A stretch of DNA of 5,883 bases, from the NCBI GenBank assembly GCA_900317065.1, contig ONFK01000112.1:1980-7862 (forward strand), in the 5' to 3' direction. Origin of the DNA: an uncultured Bacteroidales bacterium. GTDB lineage: Bacteria; Bacteroidota; Bacteroidia; Bacteroidales; UBA932. The translations under genes and the position numbers were made by a program. This document shows positions 1-5,786 of the stretch, piece by piece (the stretch's first letter is position 1; each line of letters opens with the position of its first letter). A model generated the notes under the pieces. It had not been told where the DNA came from and did no database searches. It saw nothing but the letters and a program-made list of their open reading frames with translations.

Positions 1-978
1 AAATTCGATCCCGAGACCGGAAAACGCCTTTCCGGGCCCTATCCGGCCGACAGATACCAGGATGTCTTCGGACAGGTGCTGTGCGAACTTGCCGAGAAGG
101 ACTCCCGCATAGTGGGAATCACCCCGGCCATGGCCAGCGGATGCGGAATGAGCAAGTTCGCCGTCCGTTTCCCGGACCGCTTCTACGACGTAGGCATAGA
201 GGAAGAGCATGCGGTGACCTTCTCCGCAGGACTTGCGGCTGGAGGCCTGCGCCCGTTCTGCAACATCTATTCTTCCTTCGCACAGAGGGCTTACGACCAG
301 ATAGTGCACGATGTAGCACTGCAGAAACTCCCGGTGGTGCTCTGTTTCGACCGGGCCGGCCTGGTCGGCGAAGACGGGGCGACGCACCACGGAGCGTTCG
401 ACATCGCCGCCCTGCGTACGGTCCCCGATGTCATCATCAGCTCGCCCAAGGACGAAACGGAACTAAAGAACCTGATGTACACCGCCTCGGCCACGGATCA
501 CGGGCCATTCATAATAAGGTACCCGCGCGGGTGCGGAGAGGGTGTATCCTGGAAAGATGCGCCATACGGGATACTGCCTGTCGGGGAGGCGGAAGAGCTT
601 GCAGAGGGCGGCGACGTGGCCATTATCTGCACAGGCCCCGCGGCAAGCATTGCCCTGAAGGCCGCCGGGAAGTTCGGAGGGAAGGCCGGAGTTTACAACT
701 TCAGATTCATAAAGCCCCTGGACACCGGAATGCTGGACAGGATAGCGGCAAAATACAAACGTGTGCTGACAATAGAGGACGGAAGCCTGAAGGGCGGGCT
801 GTTCGGAGCCGTAGCCGAGTATTATGCCGGCAAGGAATCCGCCCCCGTCGTGGAAGGTTGCGGCATACCTGACATGTTCATAAGACATGCCTCAAAAGAT
901 GAGCAGTGGGCGATTTGCGGTATGGATGAAGAATCTGTTTCGAAAAAGATTGAAAAATTTTTGGAGAATCGCAAATAA
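1..978 (+). CDS. dxs: 1-deoxy-D-xylulose-5-phosphate synthase, C-terminal part (5' end outside window)
   Basis: The reading frame is open from base 1 to a TAA at 976-978, giving 325 residues; full DXS is about 620-640, so roughly the N-terminal half is missing. The enzyme condenses pyruvate with glyceraldehyde 3-phosphate using thiamine diphosphate, the first step of the MEP isoprenoid pathway, in the cytoplasm. Visible family motifs: GIEEEHAVTF (193-222), whose middle Glu (codon 202-204) aligns with the catalytic Glu of E. coli DXS; QRAYDQ; DRAG (349-360); THHGAFD (382-402); and RYPRG (517-531), which binds substrate phosphate. The first ~185 visible residues are the pyrimidine-binding transketolase domain, the remainder the C-terminal transketolase domain. 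The GTG at 76 is internal, not a start, because homology continues upstream of it. Ile ATA and Arg AGG/AGA codons are frequent, unlike the translation genes downstream, which fits moderate expression. Its last codons overlap the -33 box of the tRNA promoter. Confidence 0.96.
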   Translation, partial: KFDPETGKRLSGPYPADRYQDVFGQVLCELAEKDSRIVGITPAMASGCGMSKFAVRFPDRFYDVGIEEEHAVTFSAGLAAGGLRPFCNIYSSFAQRAYDQIVHDVALQKLPVVLCFDRAGLVGEDGATHHGAFDIAALRTVPDVIISSPKDETELKNLMYTASATDHGPFIIRYPRGCGEGVSWKDAPYGILPVGEAEELAEGGDVAIICTGPAASIALKAAGKFGGKAGVYNFRFIKPLDTGMLDRIAAKYKRVLTIEDGSLKGGLFGAVAEYYAGKESAPVVEGCGIPDMFIRHASKDEQWAICGMDEESVSKKIEKFLENRK

Positions 979-990
979 TCAGTATCTTTG
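960..990 (+). promoter_or_regulatory. Bacteroidota-type promoter for the tRNA-tuf transcript
   Basis: TTTG at 960-963 and TATCTTTG at 983-990 are separated by exactly 19 bp. This matches the Bacteroides primary sigma consensus (TTTG at -33, TAnnTTTG at -7, 19-21 bp apart) with no mismatch. Transcription would begin near 996-998, about 25 nt before the first tRNA. The -33 box lies inside the last codons of dxs. A 5-bp inverted repeat (995-999 with 1005-1009) sits at the predicted start. I saw no second full consensus match elsewhere on this strand. Confidence 0.8.
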
Positions 991-1020
991 CAGTCCTTTT
1001 GAACAAAGGCTTGAAATATT

Positions 1021-1094
1021 GCCGATGTAGCTCAGCTGGCCAGAGCACGTGATTTGTAATCTCGGGGTCGACGGTTCGAATCCGCCCATCGGCT
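1021..1094 (+). tRNA. tRNA-Thr(TGT)
   Basis: The cloverleaf has acceptor stem GCCGATG (1021-1027) paired with CATCGGC (1087-1093), D stem GCTC/GAGC, anticodon loop TTTGTAA (1053-1059) with anticodon TGT at 1055-1057, and T loop TTCGAAT (1075-1081). The discriminator is T1094 and no CCA is encoded. It is 74 nt long. Two stem pairs are broken: T50 opposite T62 (1050/1062) in the anticodon stem and A71 opposite C85 (1071/1085) in the T stem. The gene is the first of the cluster and corresponds by position and anticodon to E. coli thrU. It reads ACA and probably other ACN codons. Confidence 0.93.
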
Positions 1095-1130
1095 CACTCT
1101 GGTGCCAAGAACTACAAAGGCACACAACTT

Positions 1131-1210
1131 GGGAGGATCGCATAGCGGCAATTGCGGCGGACTGTAAATCCGCTCCTTCGGGTTCGGTGGTTCGAGTCCA
1201 CCTCCTCCCA
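1131..1210 (+). tRNA. tRNA-Tyr(GTA)
   Basis: Acceptor GGGAGGA (1131-1137) pairs with TCCTCCC (1203-1209). The anticodon stem GCGGA/TCCGC encloses loop CTGTAAA (1162-1168), with anticodon GTA at 1164-1166. The T stem GGTGG/CCACC encloses TTCGAGT. It is a class II tRNA: the variable arm (1174-1185) has a short CC/GG stem capped by a TTCG tetraloop. The discriminator is A1210 and no CCA is encoded. At 80 nt it is slightly short for a tRNA-Tyr because the variable arm is compact. It occupies the position of E. coli tyrU. Confidence 0.95.
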
Positions 1211-1246
1211 CAATACTGGAGCGGAAGCAGAGTCTTCCCCCTGATA

Positions 1247-1318
1247 GCGGGGTTCGTATAATGGCTATTATGCCAGCCTTCCAAGCTGGAAATGGGAGTT
1301 CGATTCTCCTACCCCGCT
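1247..1318 (+). tRNA. tRNA-Gly(TCC)
   Basis: Acceptor GCGGGGT (1247-1253) pairs with ACCCCGC (1311-1317). The anticodon stem CCAGC/GCTGG encloses loop CTTCCAA (1278-1284), with anticodon TCC at 1280-1282. The T stem GGGAG/CTCCT encloses TTCGATT. Discriminator T1318 is usual for bacterial tRNA-Gly, and no CCA is encoded. It is 72 nt long and all stems pair, with a G-T wobble at the base of the T stem. It corresponds to E. coli glyT and reads GGA and GGG. Confidence 0.95.
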
Positions 1319-1327
1319 CAAAAGTAA

Positions 1328-1399
<72 letters not shown>

Positions 1400-1431
1400 C
1401 TTTTTTTTGATAACTTTTATATCATAATATT
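1400..1431 (+). promoter_or_regulatory. AT-rich tuf leader with T8 tract, no Shine-Dalgarno
   Basis: This 32-nt gap between tRNA-Thr and the tuf ATG starts with eight T (1401-1408) and is otherwise almost entirely A and T. It has no GGAGG-like motif and no TTTG/TAnnTTTG promoter pair, so tuf is probably carried on the tRNA transcript and initiates by the A/U-rich, SD-independent mode usual in Bacteroidota. The T8 tract follows the tRNA fold closely and could be a 3' trailer for tRNA processing or a weak termination signal. Confidence 0.5.
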
Positions 1432-2628
1432 ATGGCAAAAGAAACATTCGTAAGAACCAAACCGCACGTCAACATCGGTACTATCGGCCACGTTGACCAC
1501 GGCAAGACCACCCTTACCGCTGCTATCACCAAGGTGCTCGCAGCCCGCGTCAAGGGTAATGAAGGCAAGATCAAGTCCTTCGACCAGATCGACAACGCTC
1601 CTGAAGAGAAAGAGCGTGGTATTACCATCAACACCGCTCACGTTGAGTACGAGACCGAGACCCGTCACTATGCACACGTTGACTGCCCCGGCCACGCCGA
1701 CTACGTGAAGAACATGGTTACCGGTGCTGCCCAGATGGATGGTGCAATCCTCGTTGTGGCTGCTACTGACGGTCCTATGCCCCAGACAAACGAGCACGTC
1801 CTTCTTGCCCGCCAGGTAAACGTACCTAAGATCGTCGTTTTCCTGAACAAGGTTGACCTCGTTGACGACCCCGAGATGCTTGACCTCGTTGAGATGGAAG
1901 TTCGCGACCTCCTCAACAAGTACAACTTCGACGGCGACAACGCTCCCGTCATCCGCGGTTCCGCCCTTGGTGCCCTCAATGGAGAGCCCGAGTGGGAAGA
2001 CAAAGTCATGGAACTCATGAATGCTGTTGATGAGTACATCCCCATCCCTGTTCGTGAGAACGAGAAGCCTTTCCTCATGCCTATCGAGGACATCTTCTCC
2101 ATCACCGGCCGTGGAACCGTTGTTACCGGACGTATCGAGACCGGTACCATCCACGTCAACGATCCCGCTGAAATCGTCGGCTTCAACGACAAACCCAGGA
2201 GCACCGTCGTCACTGGCGTCGAGATGTTCCGCAAGCTCCTCGATCAGGGTGAGGCTGGTGACAACGTAGGTCTCCTCCTCCGCGGTATCGACAAGAAAGA
2301 GGTCAAGCGTGGTGAAGTTATCGCCAAACCCGGTTCCATCACCCCTCACACCCACTTCCTTGGTCAGATTTACGTTCTGAAGAAAGAAGAAGGTGGCCGC
2401 CACACTCCTTTCCACAACAAGTATCGTCCTCAGTTCTTCATCCGTACCCTCGATGTTACCGGTGAGATCTCTCTCCCCGAAGGCGTTGAGATGGTGATGC
2501 CTGGCGACAACGTGGAAATCAACGTGCAGCTCATCACTCCTGTAGCTCTTAACGAGGGTCTTCGTTTCGCTATCCGCGAAGGTGGCCGTACCGTTGGCGC
2601 AGGTCAGGTTATCAAGATTCTTGACTAA
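1432..2628 (+). CDS. tuf: Elongation factor Tu
   Basis: The product is 398 residues, close to the family norm (394 in E. coli). EF-Tu is the cytoplasmic GTPase that brings aminoacyl-tRNA to the ribosomal A site. The GTP-binding motifs are all present: P-loop GHVDHGKT (19-26), switch I RGITINTAH (62-70), DCPGH (84-88, with the catalytic His at 88), NKVD (139-142) and SAL (177-179). Domains 2 and 3 follow (about 210-300 and 305-398), with the domain 2 motif GRGTVVTGRIETG and the C-terminal segment EGGRTVGAGQV. The ATG at 1432 gives the standard N-terminus MAKETFVRTKPHVNIGTIGH. Codon choice is strongly biased (Leu CTC/CTT, Ile ATC, Arg CGT/CGC), as expected for one of the most abundant proteins. 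It lies directly after the Thr-Tyr-Gly-Thr tRNAs, as tufB does in E. coli, and ends before a terminator-like hairpin. Confidence 0.99.
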   Translation: MAKETFVRTKPHVNIGTIGHVDHGKTTLTAAITKVLAARVKGNEGKIKSFDQIDNAPEEKERGITINTAHVEYETETRHYAHVDCPGHADYVKNMVTGAAQMDGAILVVAATDGPMPQTNEHVLLARQVNVPKIVVFLNKVDLVDDPEMLDLVEMEVRDLLNKYNFDGDNAPVIRGSALGALNGEPEWEDKVMELMNAVDEYIPIPVRENEKPFLMPIEDIFSITGRGTVVTGRIETGTIHVNDPAEIVGFNDKPRSTVVTGVEMFRKLLDQGEAGDNVGLLLRGIDKKEVKRGEVIAKPGSITPHTHFLGQIYVLKKEEGGRHTPFHNKYRPQFFIRTLDVTGEISLPEGVEMVMPGDNVEINVQLITPVALNEGLRFAIREGGRTVGAGQVIKILD

Positions 2629-2646
2629 TCCTGATTCTTACACACG

Positions 2647-2679
2647 AGTGGGTTCCCCGAACAGGGGCGCCCACTTTTT
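2647..2679 (+). terminator. Terminator-like hairpin after tuf, abutting tRNA-Trp
   Basis: Outer stem AGTGGG (2647-2652) pairs with CCCACT (2670-2675) and inner stem CCCC (2655-2658) with GGGG (2664-2667), around loop GAACA. A 2-by-2 internal loop separates the stems. A run of five T (2675-2679) follows at once and ends against the first base of tRNA-Trp (2680). This is a good Rho-independent shape 19 nt after the tuf stop. Because no consensus promoter is visible downstream, it may be a partial terminator or a processing site that lowers expression of secE-nusG relative to tuf. Confidence 0.7.
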
Positions 2680-2750
2680 AGGGGAATAGAATAATGGTAA
2701 TTCAGCGGTCTCCAAAACCGTCAATGTGGGTTCGATTCCTGCTTCCCCTG
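2680..2750 (+). tRNA. tRNA-Trp(CCA)
   Basis: Acceptor AGGGGAA (2680-2686) pairs with TTCCCCT (2743-2749). The D arm is GAAT/ATTC, the anticodon stem GCGGT/ACCGT (one G-T pair), and loop CTCCAAA (2710-2716) carries anticodon CCA at 2712-2714. The T arm is GTGGG, TTCGATT, CCTGC. Discriminator G2750 is the known TrpRS identity base. No 3' CCA is encoded. It is 71 nt long. A tRNA-Trp between tuf and secE is a recurring arrangement in several bacterial phyla. The usual extra neighbour there, rpmG (L33), is absent from this window. Confidence 0.95.
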
Positions 2751-2787
2751 CAAATATCAAAGGTTACGATTTGGTAATTGTTTAAAA

Positions 2788-2820
2788 GACCCGGGTTCTC
2801 CGCTTCCAACTTCCCGAGTC
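2788..2820 (+). other. Imperfect inverted repeat in the secE leader
   Basis: GACCCGGG (2788-2795) faces CCCGAGTC (2813-2820), giving eight positions with one mismatch and a 17-nt loop. No T-tract follows, so it is not an intrinsic terminator. It lies in the 84-nt untranslated stretch between tRNA-Trp and secE, ending 14 nt before the ATG. It could be an RNA leader fold or a processing site, or it could be chance. Confidence 0.3.
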
Positions 2821-2834
2821 AATTAAATGTAAAG

Positions 2835-3023
2835 ATGAGAAAGTTTATCAATTACTTAAAAGAGTGCTATGTAGAGCTCGTCAAGAAGACTACGTGGCCT
2901 ACTTGGCAAAAGCTGCAGAGTTCTGCGCTCCTCGTCATGGTAGCTACCGTCATCCTCGCGCTGATGCTCTTCATAATCGACTTCGCTTTCCAGCATCTGA
3001 TGACCCTCATTTACACCCTGTAA
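2835..3023 (+). CDS. secE: Preprotein translocase subunit SecE
   Basis: This is a 62-residue single-span SecE of the short type common outside the enterobacteria (E. coli SecE has 127 residues and three spans). SecE clamps SecY in the SecYEG channel of the inner membrane. The N-terminal amphipathic helix (1-28) carries the family signature YVELVKKTTWPTWQKL (12-27), and residues about 30-52 form one hydrophobic transmembrane helix. The ATG at 2835 gives the expected MRKFINYLKE start. A TTG at 2778 would add 19 residues with no SecE character and would run through the leader inverted repeat, so it is rejected. nusG follows 12 nt after the stop. Confidence 0.95.
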   Translation: MRKFINYLKECYVELVKKTTWPTWQKLQSSALLVMVATVILALMLFIIDFAFQHLMTLIYTL

Positions 3024-3035
3024 ATTTTTACCGCG

Positions 3036-3602
3036 ATGGCTGAAATGAAATGGTATGTTCTGAGGGCGGCAGGCGGAAAGGAACGCAAGGCGAAGGAGTA
3101 TCTCGAGAAAGAGATCGAGCGGAGCGGAATTGCCGACCAGGTGGGCCAGGTTCTGGTCCCGGTCAAAAAGGAAATAGTCACGAAGAACGGCAAGAGAAAA
3201 GCAGTTGACAAACTGCTCTTCCCTGGCTATGTGCTTATTCAGGCAACTCTCAGCCCGATGCTCGAGAACATCATCCGCAACCTGGTTCCCGGTATGTCCG
3301 GCTTCCTTACGGAAAAGAAAACAATCAGCAGCACACAGGTAGAAAGGATCCCTGTACCTATCCGTGAGGACGAAGTACAGCGCATCCTCGGTGTACAGGA
3401 CGAAAACGTCGACAATGCGGCGGAGACCGTTGTGAACTACGAGATCGGAGAATCCGTAAAGATTACCGACGGTCCGTTCAGCGGCTTCAGCGGCACTGTG
3501 GACGAGATTCTGGAAGACAGGAGCAAAGTCAAGGTTATCGTGGTCATTTTCGGCCGTAAGACTCAGCTCGAACTCAGCTTTACACAAGTAACTAAAGAAT
3601 AA
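3036..3602 (+). CDS. nusG: Transcription termination/antitermination factor NusG
   Basis: The product is 188 residues, near the usual 175-190. NusG binds RNA polymerase through its NGN domain, suppresses or prolongs pausing, and through its KOW domain contacts Rho or ribosomal protein S10, linking transcription with translation. The NGN domain (about 3-125) begins KWYVLRAAGGKE and has the signature LFPGYVLI (61-68); a linker (about 120-135) leads to the KOW domain (about 136-188) with GESVKITDGPFSGFSG (138-153). The ATG at 3036 is the only start that gives the conserved N-terminus. It lies 12 nt after secE and 9 nt before rplK, almost certainly in the same transcript. Next to secE is its position in most bacteria. 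Confidence 0.98.
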   Translation: MAEMKWYVLRAAGGKERKAKEYLEKEIERSGIADQVGQVLVPVKKEIVTKNGKRKAVDKLLFPGYVLIQATLSPMLENIIRNLVPGMSGFLTEKKTISSTQVERIPVPIREDEVQRILGVQDENVDNAAETVVNYEIGESVKITDGPFSGFSGTVDEILEDRSKVKVIVVIFGRKTQLELSFTQVTKE

Positions 3603-3611
3603 CAAGTAAAA

Positions 3612-4055
3612 ATGGCAAAAGAAGTTACCGGATTTATCAAGCTCCAGATTAAGGGCGGAGCAGCTAATCCTGCGCCCCCGGTCGGACCGGCCCTCGGTTC
3701 CAAAGGCTTGAACATTATGGACTTCTGCAAGGCTTTCAATGCAGCCACGCAGGCTCAGGCAGGCAAAGTCCTCCCTGTAGTTATCACAGTCTATTCCGAC
3801 AAATCCTTCACATTCGAAGTAAAGCAGCCCCCCGTGGCGGTTTCTCTCAAGGAAGCAGCAAAGATCAGCAAGGCTTCCGGCGAGCCTAACCGCAAGAAGG
3901 TGGCATCCGTTACCTGGGATCAGGTAAAGGCTATCGCAGAAGGAAAGATGCCGGACCTCAACTGCTTCACACTCGCTTCGGCAATGAGAATGGTTGCAGG
4001 CACAGCAAGAAGTATGGGTATCACCGTCACCGGTGAATTTCCCGCAGACCTTTAA
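3612..4055 (+). CDS. rplK: 50S ribosomal protein L11 (uL11)
   Basis: The product is 147 residues (141-147 is typical). L11 forms the base of the GTPase-associated stalk with the L10-L12 complex and 23S rRNA helices 43/44, the thiostrepton region. The N-terminal domain (about 1-72) shows KLQIKGGAANPAPPVGPALG (10-29) and GLNIMDFCKAFN (32-43). The C-terminal RNA-binding domain (about 75-141) ends with the signature GTARSMGI (130-137). A short tail, VTGEFPADL, follows. The start is 9 nt after nusG with A residues at -1 to -4 and no Shine-Dalgarno. The gene ends in tandem stops, TAA TAA. The upstream gap is too short for an L1-binding leader like that of the E. coli L11 operon. Confidence 0.99.
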   Translation: MAKEVTGFIKLQIKGGAANPAPPVGPALGSKGLNIMDFCKAFNAATQAQAGKVLPVVITVYSDKSFTFEVKQPPVAVSLKEAAKISKASGEPNRKKVASVTWDQVKAIAEGKMPDLNCFTLASAMRMVAGTARSMGITVTGEFPADL

Positions 4056-4067
4056 TAATCACACGCT

Positions 4068-4772
4068 ATGAGCAAGGCAACGAAAAATCAGAAAGCGGTG
4101 ATGGCCAAGTTCGACCACACCCAGGTTTATCCTCTCGCACAGGCGTGCGCTCTCTTGAAGGATATCACTTATACCAAATTCGACGCTACAGTCGAACTCC
4201 ACGTGAATCTTGGCGTCGACCCCCGCAAGGCCAACCAGATGATCCGTGGCGTCGTCACCCTTCCCAACGGAACGGGTAAGGTCGTCCGCGTGCTCGCCCT
4301 CTGCACCCCCGACAAGGAGGAAGAAGCAAAGGCGGCAGGAGCCGACTATGTAGGACTCGACGAGTACATCGAGAAGATCAAGGGCGGTTGGACCGACATC
4401 GACGTCATCGTCTGCACCCCTTCCGTCATGGCGAAAGTCGGTGCTCTCGGTAAGATTCTCGGCCCCCGCGGCCTCATGCCGAACCCCAAGACCGGTACGG
4501 TCACCATGGAAATCGGCAATGCCGTAAAGGATGTCAAGGGCGGTAAGATCGATTTCAAGGTCGACAAGACCGGTATCGTTCACACCGGAATCGGCAAGAT
4601 TTCTTTCACTCCCGAGCAGATCTACCAGAATGCTGCAGAGGTGCTGAATGCAATCTCCAAACTCAAACCCCAGGCCCTCAAAGGCACTTATATGAAGAGT
4701 TGCGCTGTCGCTACCACAATGAGCCCCGGCGTAAAGGTTGACCTCAAGGCATTCCTCAACGGTGCCGAATAA
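4068..4772 (+). CDS. rplA: 50S ribosomal protein L1 (uL1)
   Basis: The product is 234 residues, the normal bacterial size. L1 binds 23S rRNA helices 76-78 and forms the mobile L1 stalk that helps release E-site tRNA; in E. coli it also represses translation of its own operon. The two-domain fold is recognisable: domain I is built from both termini (about 1-68 and 160-234) and the inserted domain II spans about 69-159. The family signature GKILGPRGLMPNPKTGT is at 128-144, and the conserved TGIVHTGIGKISF near 168-180. The ATG at 4068 gives the expected N-terminus. The gene sits 12 nt after rplK and 12 nt before rplJ. Confidence 0.99.
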   Translation: MSKATKNQKAVMAKFDHTQVYPLAQACALLKDITYTKFDATVELHVNLGVDPRKANQMIRGVVTLPNGTGKVVRVLALCTPDKEEEAKAAGADYVGLDEYIEKIKGGWTDIDVIVCTPSVMAKVGALGKILGPRGLMPNPKTGTVTMEIGNAVKDVKGGKIDFKVDKTGIVHTGIGKISFTPEQIYQNAAEVLNAISKLKPQALKGTYMKSCAVATTMSPGVKVDLKAFLNGAE

Positions 4773-4784
4773 AAATTGGGAATT

Positions 4785-5309
4785 ATGAAGAAAGAACTTA
4801 AAAATCAGGTTATAGAGAGCATCTCGGCCGAGTTGAAGGAATATCCCAATTTCTATATTACGGACATCGCCGGACTCAATGCCGGACAGACTTCCAAACT
4901 CCGCCGCGAATGCTTCGAGAAGGGCATCAAGCTCAGCGTAGTGAAGAACACCCTCTTCACCCACGTTCTCAAGGCTTCCGGAAACGCCGAACTCGAGTCT
5001 CTTGTAGAGACCCTCGTAGGCAATACCGCAATCATGTACACCACCAGCGCAAACGCGCCCGCCAAGCTCATCAAGGACTGGCAGAAGAAAGGCGAGAAAC
5101 CCGCTCTCAAAGGTGCTTTCGTACAGGAATGTGCATTCATAGGTGCTGACAAACTCGACGAGCTCGTTGCCATCAAGAGCAAGGAAGAACTCATCGGCGA
5201 CATCATCGCTCTCCTCCAGAGCCCTGTACAGCGTGTACTCGGCGCTCTGCAGAGCGGCGGCCAGACCATCGCCGGAGTTGTCAAGACCCTCGAAGAAAAA
5301 AATCAGTAA
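4785..5309 (+). CDS. rplJ: 50S ribosomal protein L10 (uL10)
   Basis: Starting at the ATG 4785, the product is 174 residues (E. coli 165). L10 anchors L7/L12 dimers to the ribosome. The N-terminal rRNA-binding domain (about 1-135) has YITDIAGLNAGQTSKLRREC (24-43) and GIKLSVVKNTL (47-57). The C-terminal helix (about 140-174), IALLQSPVQRVLGALQ onward, is the L7/L12 dimer-binding segment. A TTG nine bases upstream (4776) is in frame, but the ATG gives the family-typical MKKEL start and is preferred. Only 12 nt separate it from rplA, so an L10-type autoregulatory leader like the long E. coli one could exist only within rplA coding sequence. The gene ends TAA TAA, with further in-frame stops behind. 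Confidence 0.98.
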   Translation: MKKELKNQVIESISAELKEYPNFYITDIAGLNAGQTSKLRRECFEKGIKLSVVKNTLFTHVLKASGNAELESLVETLVGNTAIMYTTSANAPAKLIKDWQKKGEKPALKGAFVQECAFIGADKLDELVAIKSKEELIGDIIALLQSPVQRVLGALQSGGQTIAGVVKTLEEKNQ

Positions 5310-5342
5310 TAACAATAATAACAATTTAAAAAACAAACAATT
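5310..5342 (+). promoter_or_regulatory. A-rich translational leader of rplL
   Basis: The 33 nt between rplJ and rplL consist of A and T apart from four C: AATAA/CAAT repeats, then an A-rich run up to the ATG. A occupies -3, -6 and -10 to -15, the positions known to favour SD-independent initiation in Bacteroidota. There is no Shine-Dalgarno. It also holds several in-frame TAA codons that would stop any readthrough from rplJ. I infer that it raises rplL translation, since L7/L12 is needed in several copies per L10. Confidence 0.55.
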
Positions 5343-5717
5343 ATGGCAGATGTAAAAGCACTTGCAGAAGAGTTGGTAAACTTGACTGTCAAAGACGTTC
5401 AGGAACTTGCTAAGGTCCTCAAGGAAGAATATGGTATCGAGCCCGCAGCCGCTGCAGTAGCAGTAGCAGGCCCCGCAGCAGCCGCAGAAGCAGCTCCTGC
5501 AGAGCAGACTGAGTTCGACGTTATCCTTACCAGCGCCGGTCAGGCCAAGCTTCAGGTGATCAAGGTCGTCAAGGAAGCTCTCGGTCTCGGACTTAAGGAA
5601 GCCAAGGATCTTGTTGACGGTGCTCCCAAGGCTGTTAAGGAGAAAGTCTCCAAGGCTGAGGCTGAGCAGCTCAAGGCTACCCTCGAGGAAGCCGGAGCAG
5701 AGGTCGAGGTTAAGTAA
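5343..5717 (+). CDS. rplL: 50S ribosomal protein L7/L12 (bL12)
   Basis: The product is 124 residues (about 120-130 usual). L7/L12 dimers form the flexible ribosomal stalk that recruits EF-Tu, EF-G, IF2 and release factors. Three parts are clear: an N-terminal dimerisation and L10-binding domain (1-33, ADVKALAEELVNLTVKDVQE); an Ala/Pro-rich hinge (about 34-54, AAAAVAVAGPAAAAEAAP), whose GCA/GCC codons make a low-complexity stretch near 5445-5508; and a C-terminal factor-binding domain (55-124) with the helix motif KVVKEALGLGLKEAKDLVDG (74-93). The ATG at 5343 is unambiguous. A strong hairpin 31 nt after the stop divides it from rpoB, consistent with ribosomal proteins being made in excess over polymerase. 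Confidence 0.99.
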   Translation: MADVKALAEELVNLTVKDVQELAKVLKEEYGIEPAAAAVAVAGPAAAAEAAPAEQTEFDVILTSAGQAKLQVIKVVKEALGLGLKEAKDLVDGAPKAVKEKVSKAEAEQLKATLEEAGAEVEVK

Positions 5718-5747
5718 CTTCGCCCCCTCCCTTGCAAGGGACAAAAC

Positions 5748-5786
5748 AGGTTTAGAGCCGGGGATAAAAGGCTCTAAACCTTTTTT
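5748..5786 (+). terminator. Intrinsic terminator or attenuator between rplL and rpoB
   Basis: AGGTTTAGAGCC (5748-5759) and GGCTCTAAACCT (5770-5781) form an uninterrupted 12-bp stem around a 10-nt loop (5760-5769), followed by six T (5781-5786). This is a textbook Rho-independent terminator. The E. coli operon has a partial attenuator at the same place, so I infer partial termination here, with rpoB expressed by readthrough. No TTTG/TAnnTTTG promoter is visible between it and the rpoB ATG. A 12-nt palindrome, CCCTTGCAAGGG (5729-5740), lies just upstream. Confidence 0.88.

Noticed and set aside
1417..2415. 332-codon open frame on the minus strand opposite tuf
   Set aside because: It is in register with the tuf codons and explained by the same codon bias; antisense frames over tuf are a well-known artefact.
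2764..2773. Possible -7 box near TACGATTTG before secE
   Set aside because: It has one base too many for TAnnTTTG and no TTTG at the right distance upstream, where the tRNA-Trp 3' end lies.
2856..3605. 249-codon minus-strand frame opposite secE and nusG
   Set aside because: Shadow of two well-supported genes, with no recognisable protein family or start context of its own.
5445..5508. GCA/GCC-rich repetitive stretch as a microsatellite or repeat element
   Set aside because: It encodes the Ala-rich hinge that all L7/L12 proteins have.
5729..5740. Palindrome CCCTTGCAAGGG after rplL as an operator
   Set aside because: As RNA it makes only a 4-bp stem, it lies beside a stronger terminator, and a 12-nt palindrome has no other support.
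4059..5744. 561-codon open frame on the minus strand across rplA, rplJ and rplL
   Set aside because: It is in codon register with three sense genes that share one frame; their codon bias avoids TTA, CTA and TCA, which leaves the antisense free of stops. Its Leu/Gly/Asp-rich translation resembles no family I know.
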